IMG/VR virus record: IMGVR_UViG_3300042261_001430
Location: 1 to 64,000 of that record
Reading direction: 5' to 3' (one strand)
Source: a virus
Length of the DNA stretch: 64,000 nucleotides
Below the pieces are notes generated by a model that ran no database searches, was not told the origin of the DNA, and saw nothing but the letters and a program-made list of their open reading frames with translations. This document shows, in pieces, positions 1 to 8,287 of the stretch (the stretch's first letter is position 1; each line of letters opens with the position of its first letter). The translations under genes were made by a program, and so were the position numbers.

Positions 1-1
1 A

Positions 2-2434
2 GGATCAAATACATTTATCAAGAAAACCCTTGCTGAGACAAAAACTGTACTTGGCCTCGGAACCGCAGCATACACGGCTTCAACTGATTATGCCGTTGCT
101 GCAAAAGGAGTTACTGGCGGTGATGCACATGACCATAATGGCGGTGACGGCGCGCAGATAGCCCATGCAAATTTAAGTGGTTTGACAAATGATGACCATA
201 CACAATATATTAAACACTCTTTGTCAACTGCTGCAAGCGATTTTCTGTTGGGTTCTGGGTCAAATACATTTGTTAAGAAGACCCTCGCAGAAACAAAAAC
301 CGCTCTTGGCCTAGGTTCAGCCGCGTATACTGCTTCAACTGCTTATGTTACCCACGCTCTCGCAACAGCAGCCAACGATTTTTTGGTAGCATCGGGATCA
401 GGGGCATTTGTTAAAAAGACCCTTGCTGAAACACAAACCGTATTAGGTCTGGGATCTGCGGCATACACCGCCTCAACGGCATATGCTGTAGCGGCCAAAG
501 GTGTCACTAACGGTGATACTCACGATCACAGTGGCGGTGATGGAGCACAAATTGATCATGGTGGATTGGGCGGACTTAGTGATAACGATCATACTCAGTA
601 CACATTAAAAGCAACATTAACGGAAAAAGGAGACATTTACTACGCGAGCGCAGCCAGCACCCCCGCCGCGTTGGCACATGGTAATGCTGGTGACATTCTG
701 CAAAGTGGTGGACATGATGGTGTTCCGTCATGGTTAGCACAATCAACTTTTGCAGTAGCAGCTAAAGGTGTTACTAACGGCGATAGCCATGACCACAATG
801 GTGGGGACGGTGCTCAGATTGATCATGGTGGCCTTGGTGGACTTTCAGACGATGATCATCCGCAATATATCAAACACTCTCTTGCCCTTGCTGCAAATGA
901 CTTCTTGGTTGCCAGTGGTGTCGGGGTCTTCGCAAAACAATCATTAGCAGACGTTAAAACAACACTCGGACTTGGTACCGCTGCCTATACAGCATCGACT
1001 GACTACGCGGTAGCGGCAAAGGGTGTAACGGGTGGAGACTCCCACGACCATAATGGTGGGGATGGAGCACAAATTAGTCATGCTAACCTAAGCGGACTAT
1101 CAAATGATGACCATACACAATACATTAAACATTCATTGGCCACGGCTGCAAGTGATTTTCTGGTTGCATCTGGAGCTGGAGTGTTCATCAAAAAGACCTT
1201 AGCAGAAACAAAAACTGTTCTAGGCTTAGGAAGTGCTGCATACACTGCCTCAACAGCTTATGTTACTCACGCATTGGCCACGGCTGCTAACGATTTTCTA
1301 GTCGCGTCCGGCTCAGGAGCATTTGTTAAAAAGACTCTTGCTGAAACGAAAACAGTATTGGGCCTCGGAACAGCGGCATATACTGCATCCACGGACTATG
1401 CAGTAGCGGCTAAAGGTGTCACCAATGGGGATTCGCATGATCATAACGGTGGAGATGGAGCACAAATAGCACACGCGAACTTGAGCGGATTGACTAACGA
1501 TGACCACACTCAGTATATTAAACATGCATTAGCAACTGCCGCTAACGATTTCTTAGTTGCATCAGCTTCTGGAACCTTTGTTAAGAAAACCCTCGCTGAA
1601 ACTAAGACAGTTCTTGGGTTGGGAACCGCAGCCTATACAGCAGCTACGGATTATGCTGTTGCAGCGAAAGGCGTAACAAATGGTGATACTCACGATCATA
1701 ACGGAGGCGACGGGGCTCAGATAGATCATGGAGGGCTAGCTGGGATTTCTGATGATGACCATACACAATACCCCTTGCTTGCTGGAAGATCAGGCGGACA
1801 AACAATAAATGGTGACACGGCAGCATCTGGAAACCTACATATTAGCAGCACAGCAAATGCTACAAAAGGATCAGTAATGTTTGGAGACGATCTCGAAATC
1901 CACGACGGAACCGGATTTTTAACGATTGATTCTAATCCAATGGCTAGACTTTCAATAAATGGTGACACCCTTGAAAGATCAAAGATTTTAGTTCAGTCAA
2001 CAGGTGTAACAACCGCTAACCCATCGATTGAGTTGGGTTCTGTCAGAATGCCAGGATATATTGAAATGGTTGACGGACTACTCATAAAATACCTGATTAG
2101 TAGTGCTAAAGCAACGTTTAATAACATATCTACAAGCGGAACTACTGCATTTAGTTTCCAAAGCGGTGGAACCGATCGTTTTGTTGTTCAAACAAATGGT
2201 AAAGTCGGTATAAATGTATCATCTCCTTCCGTAGGTTTAGAACTTCCAAATACATCCAGCACTGGTGATATAAAATGTTATACAATAACAACGCAAGCAG
2301 CAACAGGAAGGGAACCAATTACTGTTAGTTCAACCACAAAGGTAAATAATTTGAACGTTTCTTATTTGGAAGGAAAGACATCAAGCGATTTTGCAACAGC
2401 TTCACATGATCACGATGGATGGGTGGTTTGCTAA
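2..2434 (+). CDS. Tail fibre protein, repeat-built (5' end outside window)
   Basis: The frame is open from the first bases, so this is the C-terminal part of a longer protein. It is built from alternating modules. Seven copies resemble 'TLAETKTVLGLGTAAYTAST' and six resemble 'HDHNGGDGAQIDHGGLGGL', each followed by a DDHTQY-type motif. Such GLSDDDHTQY repeats are typical of trimeric phage and archaeal virus tail fibres. The last 200 residues are non-repetitive and end with SHDHDG. The repeats are nearly identical as protein but differ widely at synonymous positions. The stop overlaps the next start (TAATG), and gp25- and J-like baseplate genes follow. Role inferred: host-receptor binding by the tail fibre or tip. 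Confidence 0.8.
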   Translation, partial: GSNTFIKKTLAETKTVLGLGTAAYTASTDYAVAAKGVTGGDAHDHNGGDGAQIAHANLSGLTNDDHTQYIKHSLSTAASDFLLGSGSNTFVKKTLAETKTALGLGSAAYTASTAYVTHALATAANDFLVASGSGAFVKKTLAETQTVLGLGSAAYTASTAYAVAAKGVTNGDTHDHSGGDGAQIDHGGLGGLSDNDHTQYTLKATLTEKGDIYYASAASTPAALAHGNAGDILQSGGHDGVPSWLAQSTFAVAAKGVTNGDSHDHNGGDGAQIDHGGLGGLSDDDHPQYIKHSLALAANDFLVASGVGVFAKQSLADVKTTLGLGTAAYTASTDYAVAAKGVTGGDSHDHNGGDGAQISHANLSGLSNDDHTQYIKHSLATAASDFLVASGAGVFIKKTLAETKTVLGLGSAAYTASTAYVTHALATAANDFLVASGSGAFVKKTLAETKTVLGLGTAAYTASTDYAVAAKGVTNGDSHDHNGGDGAQIAHANLSGLTNDDHTQYIKHALATAANDFLVASASGTFVKKTLAETKTVLGLGTAAYTAATDYAVAAKGVTNGDTHDHNGGDGAQIDHGGLAGISDDDHTQYPLLAGRSGGQTINGDTAASGNLHISSTANATKGSVMFGDDLEIHDGTGFLTIDSNPMARLSINGDTLERSKILVQSTGVTTANPSIELGSVRMPGYIEMVDGLLIKYLISSAKATFNNISTSGTTAFSFQSGGTDRFVVQTNGKVGINVSSPSVGLELPNTSSTGDIKCYTITTQAATGREPITVSSTTKVNNLNVSYLEGKTSSDFATASHDHDGWVVC

Positions 2435-3684
2435 TGACAGACACATTTACATATTATAGTGCAACTGAGGTAACGGTTTCTGGCGACAGAACATCCGTTT
2501 ATCTTCCAGGTCAACTATTAAAATTTGTACAGAACAGCGTCACAAAATACTTTATTATTTACAGTGCAACATATTCATCACCGAATACATATATTTCTTT
2601 AAACGGTGGCGGAATATTCACACTGGAAAACGCAACGATAACATCACCACAAAAGACGACTAACCTGCATCCTTCTGACATACCATATGGTTTTCCATAC
2701 TCTTATATAAAAAGAAGTATAACAGAAGTTGCATCTAATGTGTATGGGAGGAGAGCAACCTTTTCACTATCTCCGGCAAGCACCCCATCAGATTGTTATT
2801 ATTATGGTGACTACGTTGATATCGGAAATACAACGGGGGATACAAACACCTATGAGGGTATCGTAGGAGGCAGCTATAACGTCACATTAAAAGCCGGATC
2901 GACAGCTTCAACTGCTCTAGATGGTATAATTGGAAATGTTAGTTCATTCGGATCATCACCGGCAACAAAAGGTGTAGTCGGAGCCGTTTCTAATTACGGA
3001 ACCGTAGCCGGATTTGGATATGGTGGTGAATTTTATGTACACAACTGGGCAAACTCCGGTGGAACAGGTGACATGGATGTAGCACGAGGCGTGCGTACCC
3101 GATTGCAAAATACAACCCAAAATGCGAGCGCGACCGGTGAAGCAAATATGGACCTTGCACAGGCATTTTACGCAAGTGCTTATAATGGTGCATCCGGAAC
3201 AGTTGGATATCATGCAACTATAACTCGATTGGTTGGATTTGAATACGATCTGAACAACGATGTTGGCGGGTACATAGGTGCTCATGCTGCAATATCGATA
3301 ACAACACCAACCAACAACGGTACAATTGATTACAACTATGGTTTATACATAGCCGATCAATCAGCAGTAGGAACTACCGCTGCGTATGGAATATATTGTA
3401 ATGGAAAATCCCGATTTGTGGGAGTTATTGAAACAACTCGCCCGATAAAGGCACCTGGAATAGCAGTAAACCCAGATACATACAGTGGTCAATCATTGTT
3501 CTGTATAGGATCAAACTGGAACTTATACAAATGGAATGGATCGAGCTGGACGAATTTGGGTGGAACATGCAGATACATAACAGTAAAATCGCCAACAGAA
3601 GTTTACGTTGTTGGTGATGATGAGTGCGTATGGAAGTGGACATATCCTGATACATGGACATCGATAACAACCGCTGTGCCATAG
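2434..3684 (+). CDS. Tail fibre / tip-like structural protein
   Basis: I chose the ATG that overlaps the stop of the fibre gene (TAATG), with GGGTGGT about ten bases upstream; an in-frame ATG 15 bases earlier is less likely. The 416-residue product is rich in Gly, Ser, Thr, Asn and Tyr and predicted mostly beta. It has repeated 'GVVGAVSNYGTVAGFGYGG'-type stretches of the kind seen in fibre shafts and chaperone-type tail tips. The C-terminus ('LYKWNGSSWTNLGG' and 'CVWKWTYPDTW') looks like short beta-propeller or lectin-type repeats. Its place between the fibre and baseplate genes suggests a virion surface component. No catalytic residues are recognised. Confidence 0.6.
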   Translation: MTDTFTYYSATEVTVSGDRTSVYLPGQLLKFVQNSVTKYFIIYSATYSSPNTYISLNGGGIFTLENATITSPQKTTNLHPSDIPYGFPYSYIKRSITEVASNVYGRRATFSLSPASTPSDCYYYGDYVDIGNTTGDTNTYEGIVGGSYNVTLKAGSTASTALDGIIGNVSSFGSSPATKGVVGAVSNYGTVAGFGYGGEFYVHNWANSGGTGDMDVARGVRTRLQNTTQNASATGEANMDLAQAFYASAYNGASGTVGYHATITRLVGFEYDLNNDVGGYIGAHAAISITTPTNNGTIDYNYGLYIADQSAVGTTAAYGIYCNGKSRFVGVIETTRPIKAPGIAVNPDTYSGQSLFCIGSNWNLYKWNGSSWTNLGGTCRYITVKSPTEVYVVGDDECVWKWTYPDTWTSITTAVP

Positions 3685-3720
3685 ATTTTGGATATTAAAA
3701 ATTTTTTGGAGATATAAAAA

Positions 3721-3912
3721 ATGAATTTTGAATTTACAGAACAGGAAACAAATGACATACAGTCATGTTTGGTGGAAGTATCTAAGCTTCCAAGATTAGG
3801 CATAAATGAAATGAAATACTTGATAATGCTTTTTGAAAAGTTCGAGTTCCAAAAGAAAGAACAGAATAAGCCAGTCGGAACCGGAACATTCGACATAACA
3901 CCAAAAGAATGA
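3721..3912 (+). CDS. Small hypothetical protein in tail cassette
   Basis: A 63-residue acidic, helical protein (FTEQETNDIQSCLVEVSKLP) with a good GGAG site nine bases before the ATG. It overlaps the next gene by four bases (ATGA). Not recognised. The position suggests a small tail accessory or assembly protein; this is inference from context only. Confidence 0.6.
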   Translation: MNFEFTEQETNDIQSCLVEVSKLPRLGINEMKYLIMLFEKFEFQKKEQNKPVGTGTFDITPKE

Positions 3913-4199
3913 CAACTACTTACTACATAAATAACATCCAAGTAGAATCAGATGGTGCTATCGGTATCACTGTAGAGAGATATCATAGTCAAGATTATTG
4001 GTCAGTTCAACTATATTTGCAGGGAGCATTTCCCTCAAATATAGTGAGTTCTATTATTCCAAATACAATCGGATCAATAAAAATTGATGATGGTAACAAA
4101 AACGGTCCTACAATTTTTACAGGTACAATTTCGTATTGGGCCTCTAGTATTGACTATAGCACTTTCGATCTTCTGGACTGTACACTAAGTCATCCGTAA
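3909..4199 (+). CDS. Hypothetical beta-rich tail-cassette protein
   Basis: A 96-residue protein rich in Thr, Ile, Tyr and Ser, predicted mainly beta, beginning in an ATGA overlap with the previous gene. No family is recognised. Between the fibre and gp25-like genes, a small virion or baseplate part is the simplest guess. Confidence 0.55.
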   Translation: MTTTYYINNIQVESDGAIGITVERYHSQDYWSVQLYLQGAFPSNIVSSIIPNTIGSIKIDDGNKNGPTIFTGTISYWASSIDYSTFDLLDCTLSHP

Positions 4200-4215
4200 A
4201 TGGAGATGTGAAAAT

Positions 4216-4698
4216 ATGGAATTTGGAGAGGGTGGGGATTTAGCAACAAATCTGAATTTATCCCCTTGGTTAATCGGGTGTCACAGTTCCATCGATCTTA
4301 AAACGACGATTACAGGTGACATCGCACTTACAAAAGACTATGCAGAAAACAATCGTCAAAGATTAATAATGTGGATGGCCCTTCCAAAAGGTGAAAGAAT
4401 AAACAGTGGTTTGGGATGTTGTCTACACGATTATTTTCATGAAAAGATTACAAGCAATGTCTCCGTAAGGTTAAAAAATGATATTGAACAGGATATGAAA
4501 TCAGTATTTCCAGAGTTAAACATAAAGAATATTGTAATTAAGAGAATTAGTACCTTGTCTGGCGGGAATCGAGAAATCGTTGTTTCAATAAATTTGGGTG
4601 ACGATAACCTTCAATTCTTGGCTGATTGGAATAATATAATGAGTGTAAATGAAGAAATGAACTCTATTTTATATACAGGTGGTGCTAGAGTCGGATGA
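4216..4698 (+). CDS. gp25/W-like baseplate wedge protein
   Basis: A 160-residue protein with the features of the GPW/gp25 family of contractile-tail baseplates. After an N-terminal extension, the sequence 'ENNRQRLIMWMALPKGERI' matches the family pattern of a helix followed by a proline-glycine turn. A later segment pairs an amphipathic helix (NDIEQDMKSVFPELNIKNI) with a final beta strand (REIVVSINL). It overlaps the J-like gene by ATGA; gp25-J adjacency is the usual arrangement in contractile injection machines. The family forms the inner baseplate and nucleates the sheath. This suggests a myovirus-type particle. Confidence 0.75.
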   Translation: MEFGEGGDLATNLNLSPWLIGCHSSIDLKTTITGDIALTKDYAENNRQRLIMWMALPKGERINSGLGCCLHDYFHEKITSNVSVRLKNDIEQDMKSVFPELNIKNIVIKRISTLSGGNREIVVSINLGDDNLQFLADWNNIMSVNEEMNSILYTGGARVG

Positions 4699-6119
4699 CA
4701 ATGGACGTAAGATCTATCGAGGATATCAAGGAATCACTAAAAAATACCCAACAGGCGAGGCATCCATATCTAAGGGATTATAGTGACTATTCTGTTTTAT
4801 CAACGATAAACGAAGCAATTGCTATTCAAATTCAATACATAGAGCAATGCGCTAAGAATGCAATAGAATCAAACAGCATTTGGACTGCAACCGGTGACGA
4901 TTTGGATATCTTAGTTGTCGATAGAGGAATCGAAAGGCAGGCGGGAAATCGATCATCAGGAATATTGTTATTTAGAACGGCATTGCCCGCTACAAATACC
5001 ATCACAATTCCAATAGGAACTGTTGTCAGTGCAATCGGTGCAGACGGTAATAAAGTCTATTTTGAAACCGTCGAGGAAGGAAATATCTTACCTGGATATG
5101 TGTCTGTCACTGTTAACGCACAGTCTATAGAAACTGGCGAGGAAAATAACGTTCCCGAATATACCATAAACAATATGAGAGATTATATTAAGGATGTAGC
5201 CAGAGTTGAGAACACTTTACCCTTCTATGGTGGAACTGAGGAAGAATCCGATACCGATCTAAGAAATCGTTACAAATATGCCACTGATATCAATGGGAGG
5301 GCGACATTGCCACTCATGGAGCAACATATATACGATCTTGAAACTGTTAGGGAATGCCAAATATATCAAGCTGGTCCTGGTGAAATCGAGGTAATCGCCG
5401 ATTCGGAAATGTTAACAACAAATGACCAAACCGTTGTGGATTGTATCGAAGCAAACATGGCTGTTGGTATTGTTTCAAGAGGTAAAAAACTAGCATCGAT
5501 AACATCCGGTGTAATAGCAGCAAATATTGGAGAAATAGAGGCTGGTAAATTAATCGTTCGGGTAATGTCCCCATTAGTAAGTCCAAATGAGTCTTTTACA
5601 ATTGACTATACAAGCAAAACCGGACTATCAAGAACTGCATTGGTCACGGTCCCAACTGGATCTACAGCGGGTGATATTGCAGAGGTAGTTCTTCAAGATT
5701 CAGATGATTTTGTTGTGAATGTAACCGGATGCACATATGTTGGTTCAAGCAGCTATGACATCCTCGGTGGATTGGGAGAATACCCACACTTATATTTGCT
5801 CCCAAGAAAGGTACTTGTCAATGTAAGAATAGGAATAATCCAAACAGATACCCCAGATCCGAGCTTGCAAACCAAAGTTGAAGACTCAATTAAGGCGTTT
5901 TTAGATGCCTTTTACATTGGAGACACCCTTGAGTTTTCTGACCTTGTTATGTACATATATAAGGACTTTACTACTGGCGAAGAATTTGAAGGTATAGATC
6001 AAATAACAAGTGTAATTGTAACGGCAAACGGCGAATCCATTAACGGATTTGGCCAAGTAATTGACATTGATAATGACCAAAGATTTGATCCTGGAACAGT
6101 TACCGCAACGTTGACTTAA
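4695..6119 (+). CDS. Baseplate J-like protein
   Basis: The 474-residue product has the order typical of baseplate J proteins. An N-terminal helical part ends in 'WTATGDDLDILVVDRGI', the usual 'aGe.Ld.lg...gi.R' motif. A beta domain follows (ITIPIGTVVSAIGADGNKVYFET). Then comes 'FYGGTEEESDTDLRNRYKYA', the hallmark 'GG.d.Esde.lR.R' motif. J-family proteins (P2 J, T4 gp6) form the baseplate wedge. It overlaps the gp25-like gene by four bases and is followed by an archaeal-type promoter, so it probably ends the tail operon. Confidence 0.88.
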   Translation: MTMDVRSIEDIKESLKNTQQARHPYLRDYSDYSVLSTINEAIAIQIQYIEQCAKNAIESNSIWTATGDDLDILVVDRGIERQAGNRSSGILLFRTALPATNTITIPIGTVVSAIGADGNKVYFETVEEGNILPGYVSVTVNAQSIETGEENNVPEYTINNMRDYIKDVARVENTLPFYGGTEEESDTDLRNRYKYATDINGRATLPLMEQHIYDLETVRECQIYQAGPGEIEVIADSEMLTTNDQTVVDCIEANMAVGIVSRGKKLASITSGVIAANIGEIEAGKLIVRVMSPLVSPNESFTIDYTSKTGLSRTALVTVPTGSTAGDIAEVVLQDSDDFVVNVTGCTYVGSSSYDILGGLGEYPHLYLLPRKVLVNVRIGIIQTDTPDPSLQTKVEDSIKAFLDAFYIGDTLEFSDLVMYIYKDFTTGEEFEGIDQITSVIVTANGESINGFGQVIDIDNDQRFDPGTVTATLT

Positions 6120-6122
6120 CAG

Positions 6123-6138
6123 TAAAGTATTTATACTA
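6123..6138 (+). promoter_or_regulatory. Archaeal TATA promoter
   Basis: GTATTTATACTA is centred about 35 bases before the ATG at 6167. The predicted transcript would start near 6155 and carry AGAGG as its ribosome site. Confidence 0.55.
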
Positions 6139-6166
6139 TATGGGAAACATAATATAGAGGATTTTA

Positions 6167-6523
6167 ATGAAAGGTAAAAATACAATTGAGAGTAAAATAA
6201 ATAACGTCGCGACTACTGTAAAGTCAATAGAAAGCCTTCGAAGCCGACTATTTACAAAAATGTTGCCAGAATTATTTAAGGAACACTATGCCAAGACGGT
6301 TTTTCTACCTCAAAAGACATGGGTCGTAATAACAAAAGATCAGGAGTATCTACAAAAGGTTGAAAATGTTGTTTTTGACCAATTAGCAGATACAGGAGAT
6401 CACATAAAATTTTTTGACATAGAGAAAAAACAGTTACAAGACCCACCAAAAGACATAATCGCGTTAATGACAGTTGATAATACCAATAAAAAAGACCTAC
6501 CTCAAAACAACCAAAAAATATAA
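6167..6523 (+). CDS. Hypothetical protein
   Basis: A 118-residue, Lys-rich, mainly helical protein with no signal peptide or membrane segment and no recognised family. It has its own TATA box upstream and an AGAGG ribosome site. It lies between the tail cassette and a secreted protein. Function unknown. Confidence 0.6.
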   Translation: MKGKNTIESKINNVATTVKSIESLRSRLFTKMLPELFKEHYAKTVFLPQKTWVVITKDQEYLQKVENVVFDQLADTGDHIKFFDIEKKQLQDPPKDIIALMTVDNTNKKDLPQNNQKI

Positions 6524-6528
6524 ATATC
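6512..6528 (+). promoter_or_regulatory. Archaeal TATA promoter inside the end of the upstream gene
   Basis: ATATAAATATC lies about 25 bases before 6548, so transcription should begin near 6548. The ATG at 6548 would then sit at the very 5' end, and the ATG at 6563 would have GAGGT as its ribosome site. Confidence 0.5.
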
Positions 6529-6562
6529 AGATTGTACATATCTAGTAATGAGGTATATAGAT

Positions 6563-7003
6563 ATGTACAAAAACATGTTCATATTATGCATTTTGGCCCT
6601 TGTGTTGAGCATGGGAGATGGTATGGGAGAAGTAAGCATGATTAGTAGTAATGGAAGCGCGGTAGACTCGATTGATATCGTAACGACATCGGCAGAAGCG
6701 GGGTTCAGAGTATCGTTAGTTGTATATGATACAATGGGGCACCCAATGGCTGATAATGGTACACTGAAAATCGAAGTATATGATGACCAAGGAATGAACG
6801 ATTTAGTTGGGACAGAAGAGCTAGAAATAAAGCAGTCCGCTTTCTTCTGGTCAAATGGGTGGTCGAAACTATGGGGCAGTCCAAGGATATACTTTGATGA
6901 ATACAAAGGTGGAGAACCAAGAGACTTGTATTGCCGTGCAACTTACACATCAAGCAATGGTAAAGTTGTAGAGCACGAGTTTACTCCTTATATCAACAGA
7001 TAA
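6563..7003 (+). CDS. Secreted or membrane-anchored protein
   Basis: I chose the ATG at 6563 because GAGGT (6550-6554) is a ribosome site for it; the ATG at 6548 adds five residues. The N-terminus is a clear signal segment (MFILCILALVLSM). A 120-residue, beta-rich extracellular domain with a 'YDTMGHPMADNGTLKIEVYD' strand pattern follows, resembling an Ig-like or carboxypeptidase-regulatory fold. It has its own promoter, and convergent T-rich sequence follows the gene. Such proteins in archaeal viruses may act at the cell surface (entry, superinfection exclusion, release). Role unknown. Confidence 0.65.
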   Translation: MYKNMFILCILALVLSMGDGMGEVSMISSNGSAVDSIDIVTTSAEAGFRVSLVVYDTMGHPMADNGTLKIEVYDDQGMNDLVGTEELEIKQSAFFWSNGWSKLWGSPRIYFDEYKGGEPRDLYCRATYTSSNGKVVEHEFTPYINR

Positions 7004-7021
7004 AAAATATATACTTTTTTA
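7004..7021. terminator. AT-rich convergent terminator region
   Basis: AAAAAATATATACTTTTTTA lies between the convergent ends of the secreted-protein gene and the DUF488 operon. Runs of A and T allow U-tract termination on both strands. Confidence 0.45.
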
Positions 7022-7357
7022 TAATTCTTCTATTTTTATACATAATGATTTCGATAGCCAATCTGCCACAATATGTCTATGGCAGAAGTCTGGCAACTTT
7101 TCATGACACATCAGAATAGCATTCTCTCCCAGCTCATCATAGACTTTCGCGGGGTTTAAGTTGTCAAGGCATTCCTCGCGATACAATTCAATGAAACCCT
7201 CTTTTGTAATTATCCCACCTTTATACTGAAATAGGATCTCTTTTGAAGGAGCGAGATCGCGATACACCTTTCCGCTATACCAAGCAGGTGGGTATTGACA
7301 TATTGCTACAAAAAGAGGATTATTTTTCCTCGTCTTGTTAAAATATGATGTAAACAT
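7019..7357 (-). CDS. DUF488 family protein
   Basis: The 112-residue product has the DUF488 signature: 'YPPAWYSG' early and 'ILMCHEKLPDFCHRHIVADW' near the C-terminus (CHE-x5-CHR). DUF488 proteins are small cytosolic proteins found in prokaryotes and phages and tied loosely to DNA modification or stress islands; their reaction is unknown. It is the last of three minus-strand genes, with a GGAG site before the ATG. Confidence 0.75.
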   Translation of the reverse strand: MFTSYFNKTRKNNPLFVAICQYPPAWYSGKVYRDLAPSKEILFQYKGGIITKEGFIELYREECLDNLNPAKVYDELGENAILMCHEKLPDFCHRHIVADWLSKSLCIKIEEL

Positions 7358-7359
7358 GA

Positions 7360-7569
7360 TTATAGCTCCATCAAATCATGCATCTTCTCTCTTCTCTCCT
7401 TTTCCATGTGACAAGGCTTATTGCTTTCATAATGAAATATCTTCCAACAAAAGTAGAAAAGACTTTTTGCTTCTAGCCTACAGGCAGTATGAACCACGTT
7501 TCCTGATTGATGGATCATGAAAAATGGGCATGATATATCACACTTCAAAACTCGATTATCCTCTGACAT
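7360..7569 (-). CDS. Small Cys-rich hypothetical protein
   Basis: A 69-residue protein with several Cys and His (CDISCPFF, HTACRLEA, CWKIFHYE, CHMEKE), probably metal binding. Its ATG directly follows the stop of the upstream gene and its end is two bases from the DUF488 start, so the three are co-translated. Family not recognised. Confidence 0.55.
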   Translation of the reverse strand: MSEDNRVLKCDISCPFFMIHQSGNVVHTACRLEAKSLFYFCWKIFHYESNKPCHMEKERREKMHDLMEL

Positions 7570-7818
7570 CTAAATCCACTTCCAGCCAATGTTAACAAGG
7601 GACTCAATTGTTTTGATCATATCATCTTGTTTTGGGAACTTTACGTATCCTGTAACACGTCCACTTACCGCAGTAACTATAATCGCGTTCGGAATATTTC
7701 GCACTTCTCTTATCGCGAGCATTATATCGCCCCGACAGCGTACTATTATTTTCATGCACGCATCTTCGATATATACCATTTTTTCCATATCATCAGATGA
7801 TAACGTTTTTTTCTCCAT
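7570..7818 (-). CDS. Small alpha/beta hypothetical protein
   Basis: I chose the ATG at 7818, which has GGTGA just upstream; a TTG 12 bases earlier would lengthen it by four residues. The 82-residue product alternates strands and helices (MKIIVRCRGDIMLAIREVRN). It is the first gene of the three-gene minus-strand operon. No function assigned. Confidence 0.55.
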   Translation of the reverse strand: MEKKTLSSDDMEKMVYIEDACMKIIVRCRGDIMLAIREVRNIPNAIIVTAVSGRVTGYVKFPKQDDMIKTIESLVNIGWKWI

Positions 7819-7875
7819 GATTTTCACCAAGTAGGAGTATTAGGCATCGTGATATATGAAGATTTTGGTCTTTCT

Positions 7876-7894
7876 AATCGAAAAGGTTATATAC
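7876..7894 (+). promoter_or_regulatory. Archaeal BRE/TATA promoter for RNA candidate A
   Basis: TCGAAAAGGTTATATAC is a near-consensus BRE plus TATA. The predicted start, 25 bases downstream, falls at 7912-7916, exactly where the structured element begins. No good ORF follows. Confidence 0.65.
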
Positions 7895-7915
7895 TGTAGT
7901 TGCTATGTAGTTGCT

Positions 7916-7996
7916 ACCCCCAAAAACAAAACTAGAGGGGCTAGGTCAATTCCTAGTTCCTCTTTTACAGTTATTCGATACCGGTTTTTTGTGGGT
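7916..7996 (+). ncRNA. Structured RNA candidate A
   Basis: An 81-base element with a long closing helix (ACCCCCAAAAAC against GTTTTTTGTGGGT, one mismatch). Inside it is a stacked hairpin made of AAAA/TTTT, AGAGG/CCTCT and CTAGG/CCTAG closing a TCAATT loop. A strong promoter lies just upstream and no credible coding frame crosses it. Function unknown. The spacing between promoter and fold argues for an independent small RNA rather than a leader, although the next gene begins 290 bases on. Confidence 0.55.
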
Positions 7997-8071
7997 GTGA
8001 TTATCATATCAAATATTGGATATATTGTCATTTATAGAAATGGATTTTAATAAATTCTATTGAATGATAGT

Positions 8072-8090
8072 GATCCGAAATGTTTATATA
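8072..8090 (+). promoter_or_regulatory. Archaeal BRE/TATA promoter for RNA candidate B
   Basis: GATCCGAAATGTTTATATAG is one of the best promoter matches in the window. The predicted start is about 8112. Confidence 0.7.
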
Positions 8091-8112
8091 GAAGGGCGAT
8101 GTACTAGGATAT

Positions 8113-8197
8113 GTCGCGAAGCAAACCATACAGGTTTCCGCTGTGTTCTTGTTTTAAAAGATTAGCAACGAACTCTTTTTTAACACGGCTTCGCGAC
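8113..8197 (+). ncRNA. Structured RNA candidate B
   Basis: A perfect ten-base-pair helix, GTCGCGAAGC (8113-8122) with GCTTCGCGAC (8188-8197), closes a multibranch element. Inside are the hairpin AAACC-ATACA-GGTTT and a second helix (GTGTT/AACAC plus CC/GG). The predicted transcription start at 8112 coincides with the helix. There is no coding frame. It could be a free small RNA or the start of a long leader for the gene at 8288. It does not match tRNA, RNase P or a box C/D pattern that I could recognise. Confidence 0.6.
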
Positions 8198-8210
8198 GCT
8201 TCCTCTGCAT

Positions 8211-8253
8211 TGCGGTTTTGAGATAGCATCTTTGCTATTTGAAAATAACGCGA
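8211..8253 (+). promoter_or_regulatory. Leader hairpin before the SSB-like gene
   Basis: GCG-TTTT-ATAGCA pairs with TGCTAT-AAAA-CGC around a TCTT loop. The hairpin lies 35 bases before the ATG at 8288. It may stabilise or regulate the mRNA. Confidence 0.4.
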
Positions 8254-8287
8254 TAGAGAGAAAAATTAAAAAGTTGGAGAATAAAAT

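Noticed and set aside
1313-1968. Minus-strand ORFs within the tail fibre gene
   Set aside because: They mirror the repeat structure of the fibre gene, lack ribosome sites, and have compositions set by the coding strand.
7856-8050. 64-codon plus-strand ORF across RNA candidate A
   Set aside because: Its ATG lies upstream of the promoter, it has no ribosome site, and the sequence is explained by RNA pairing.
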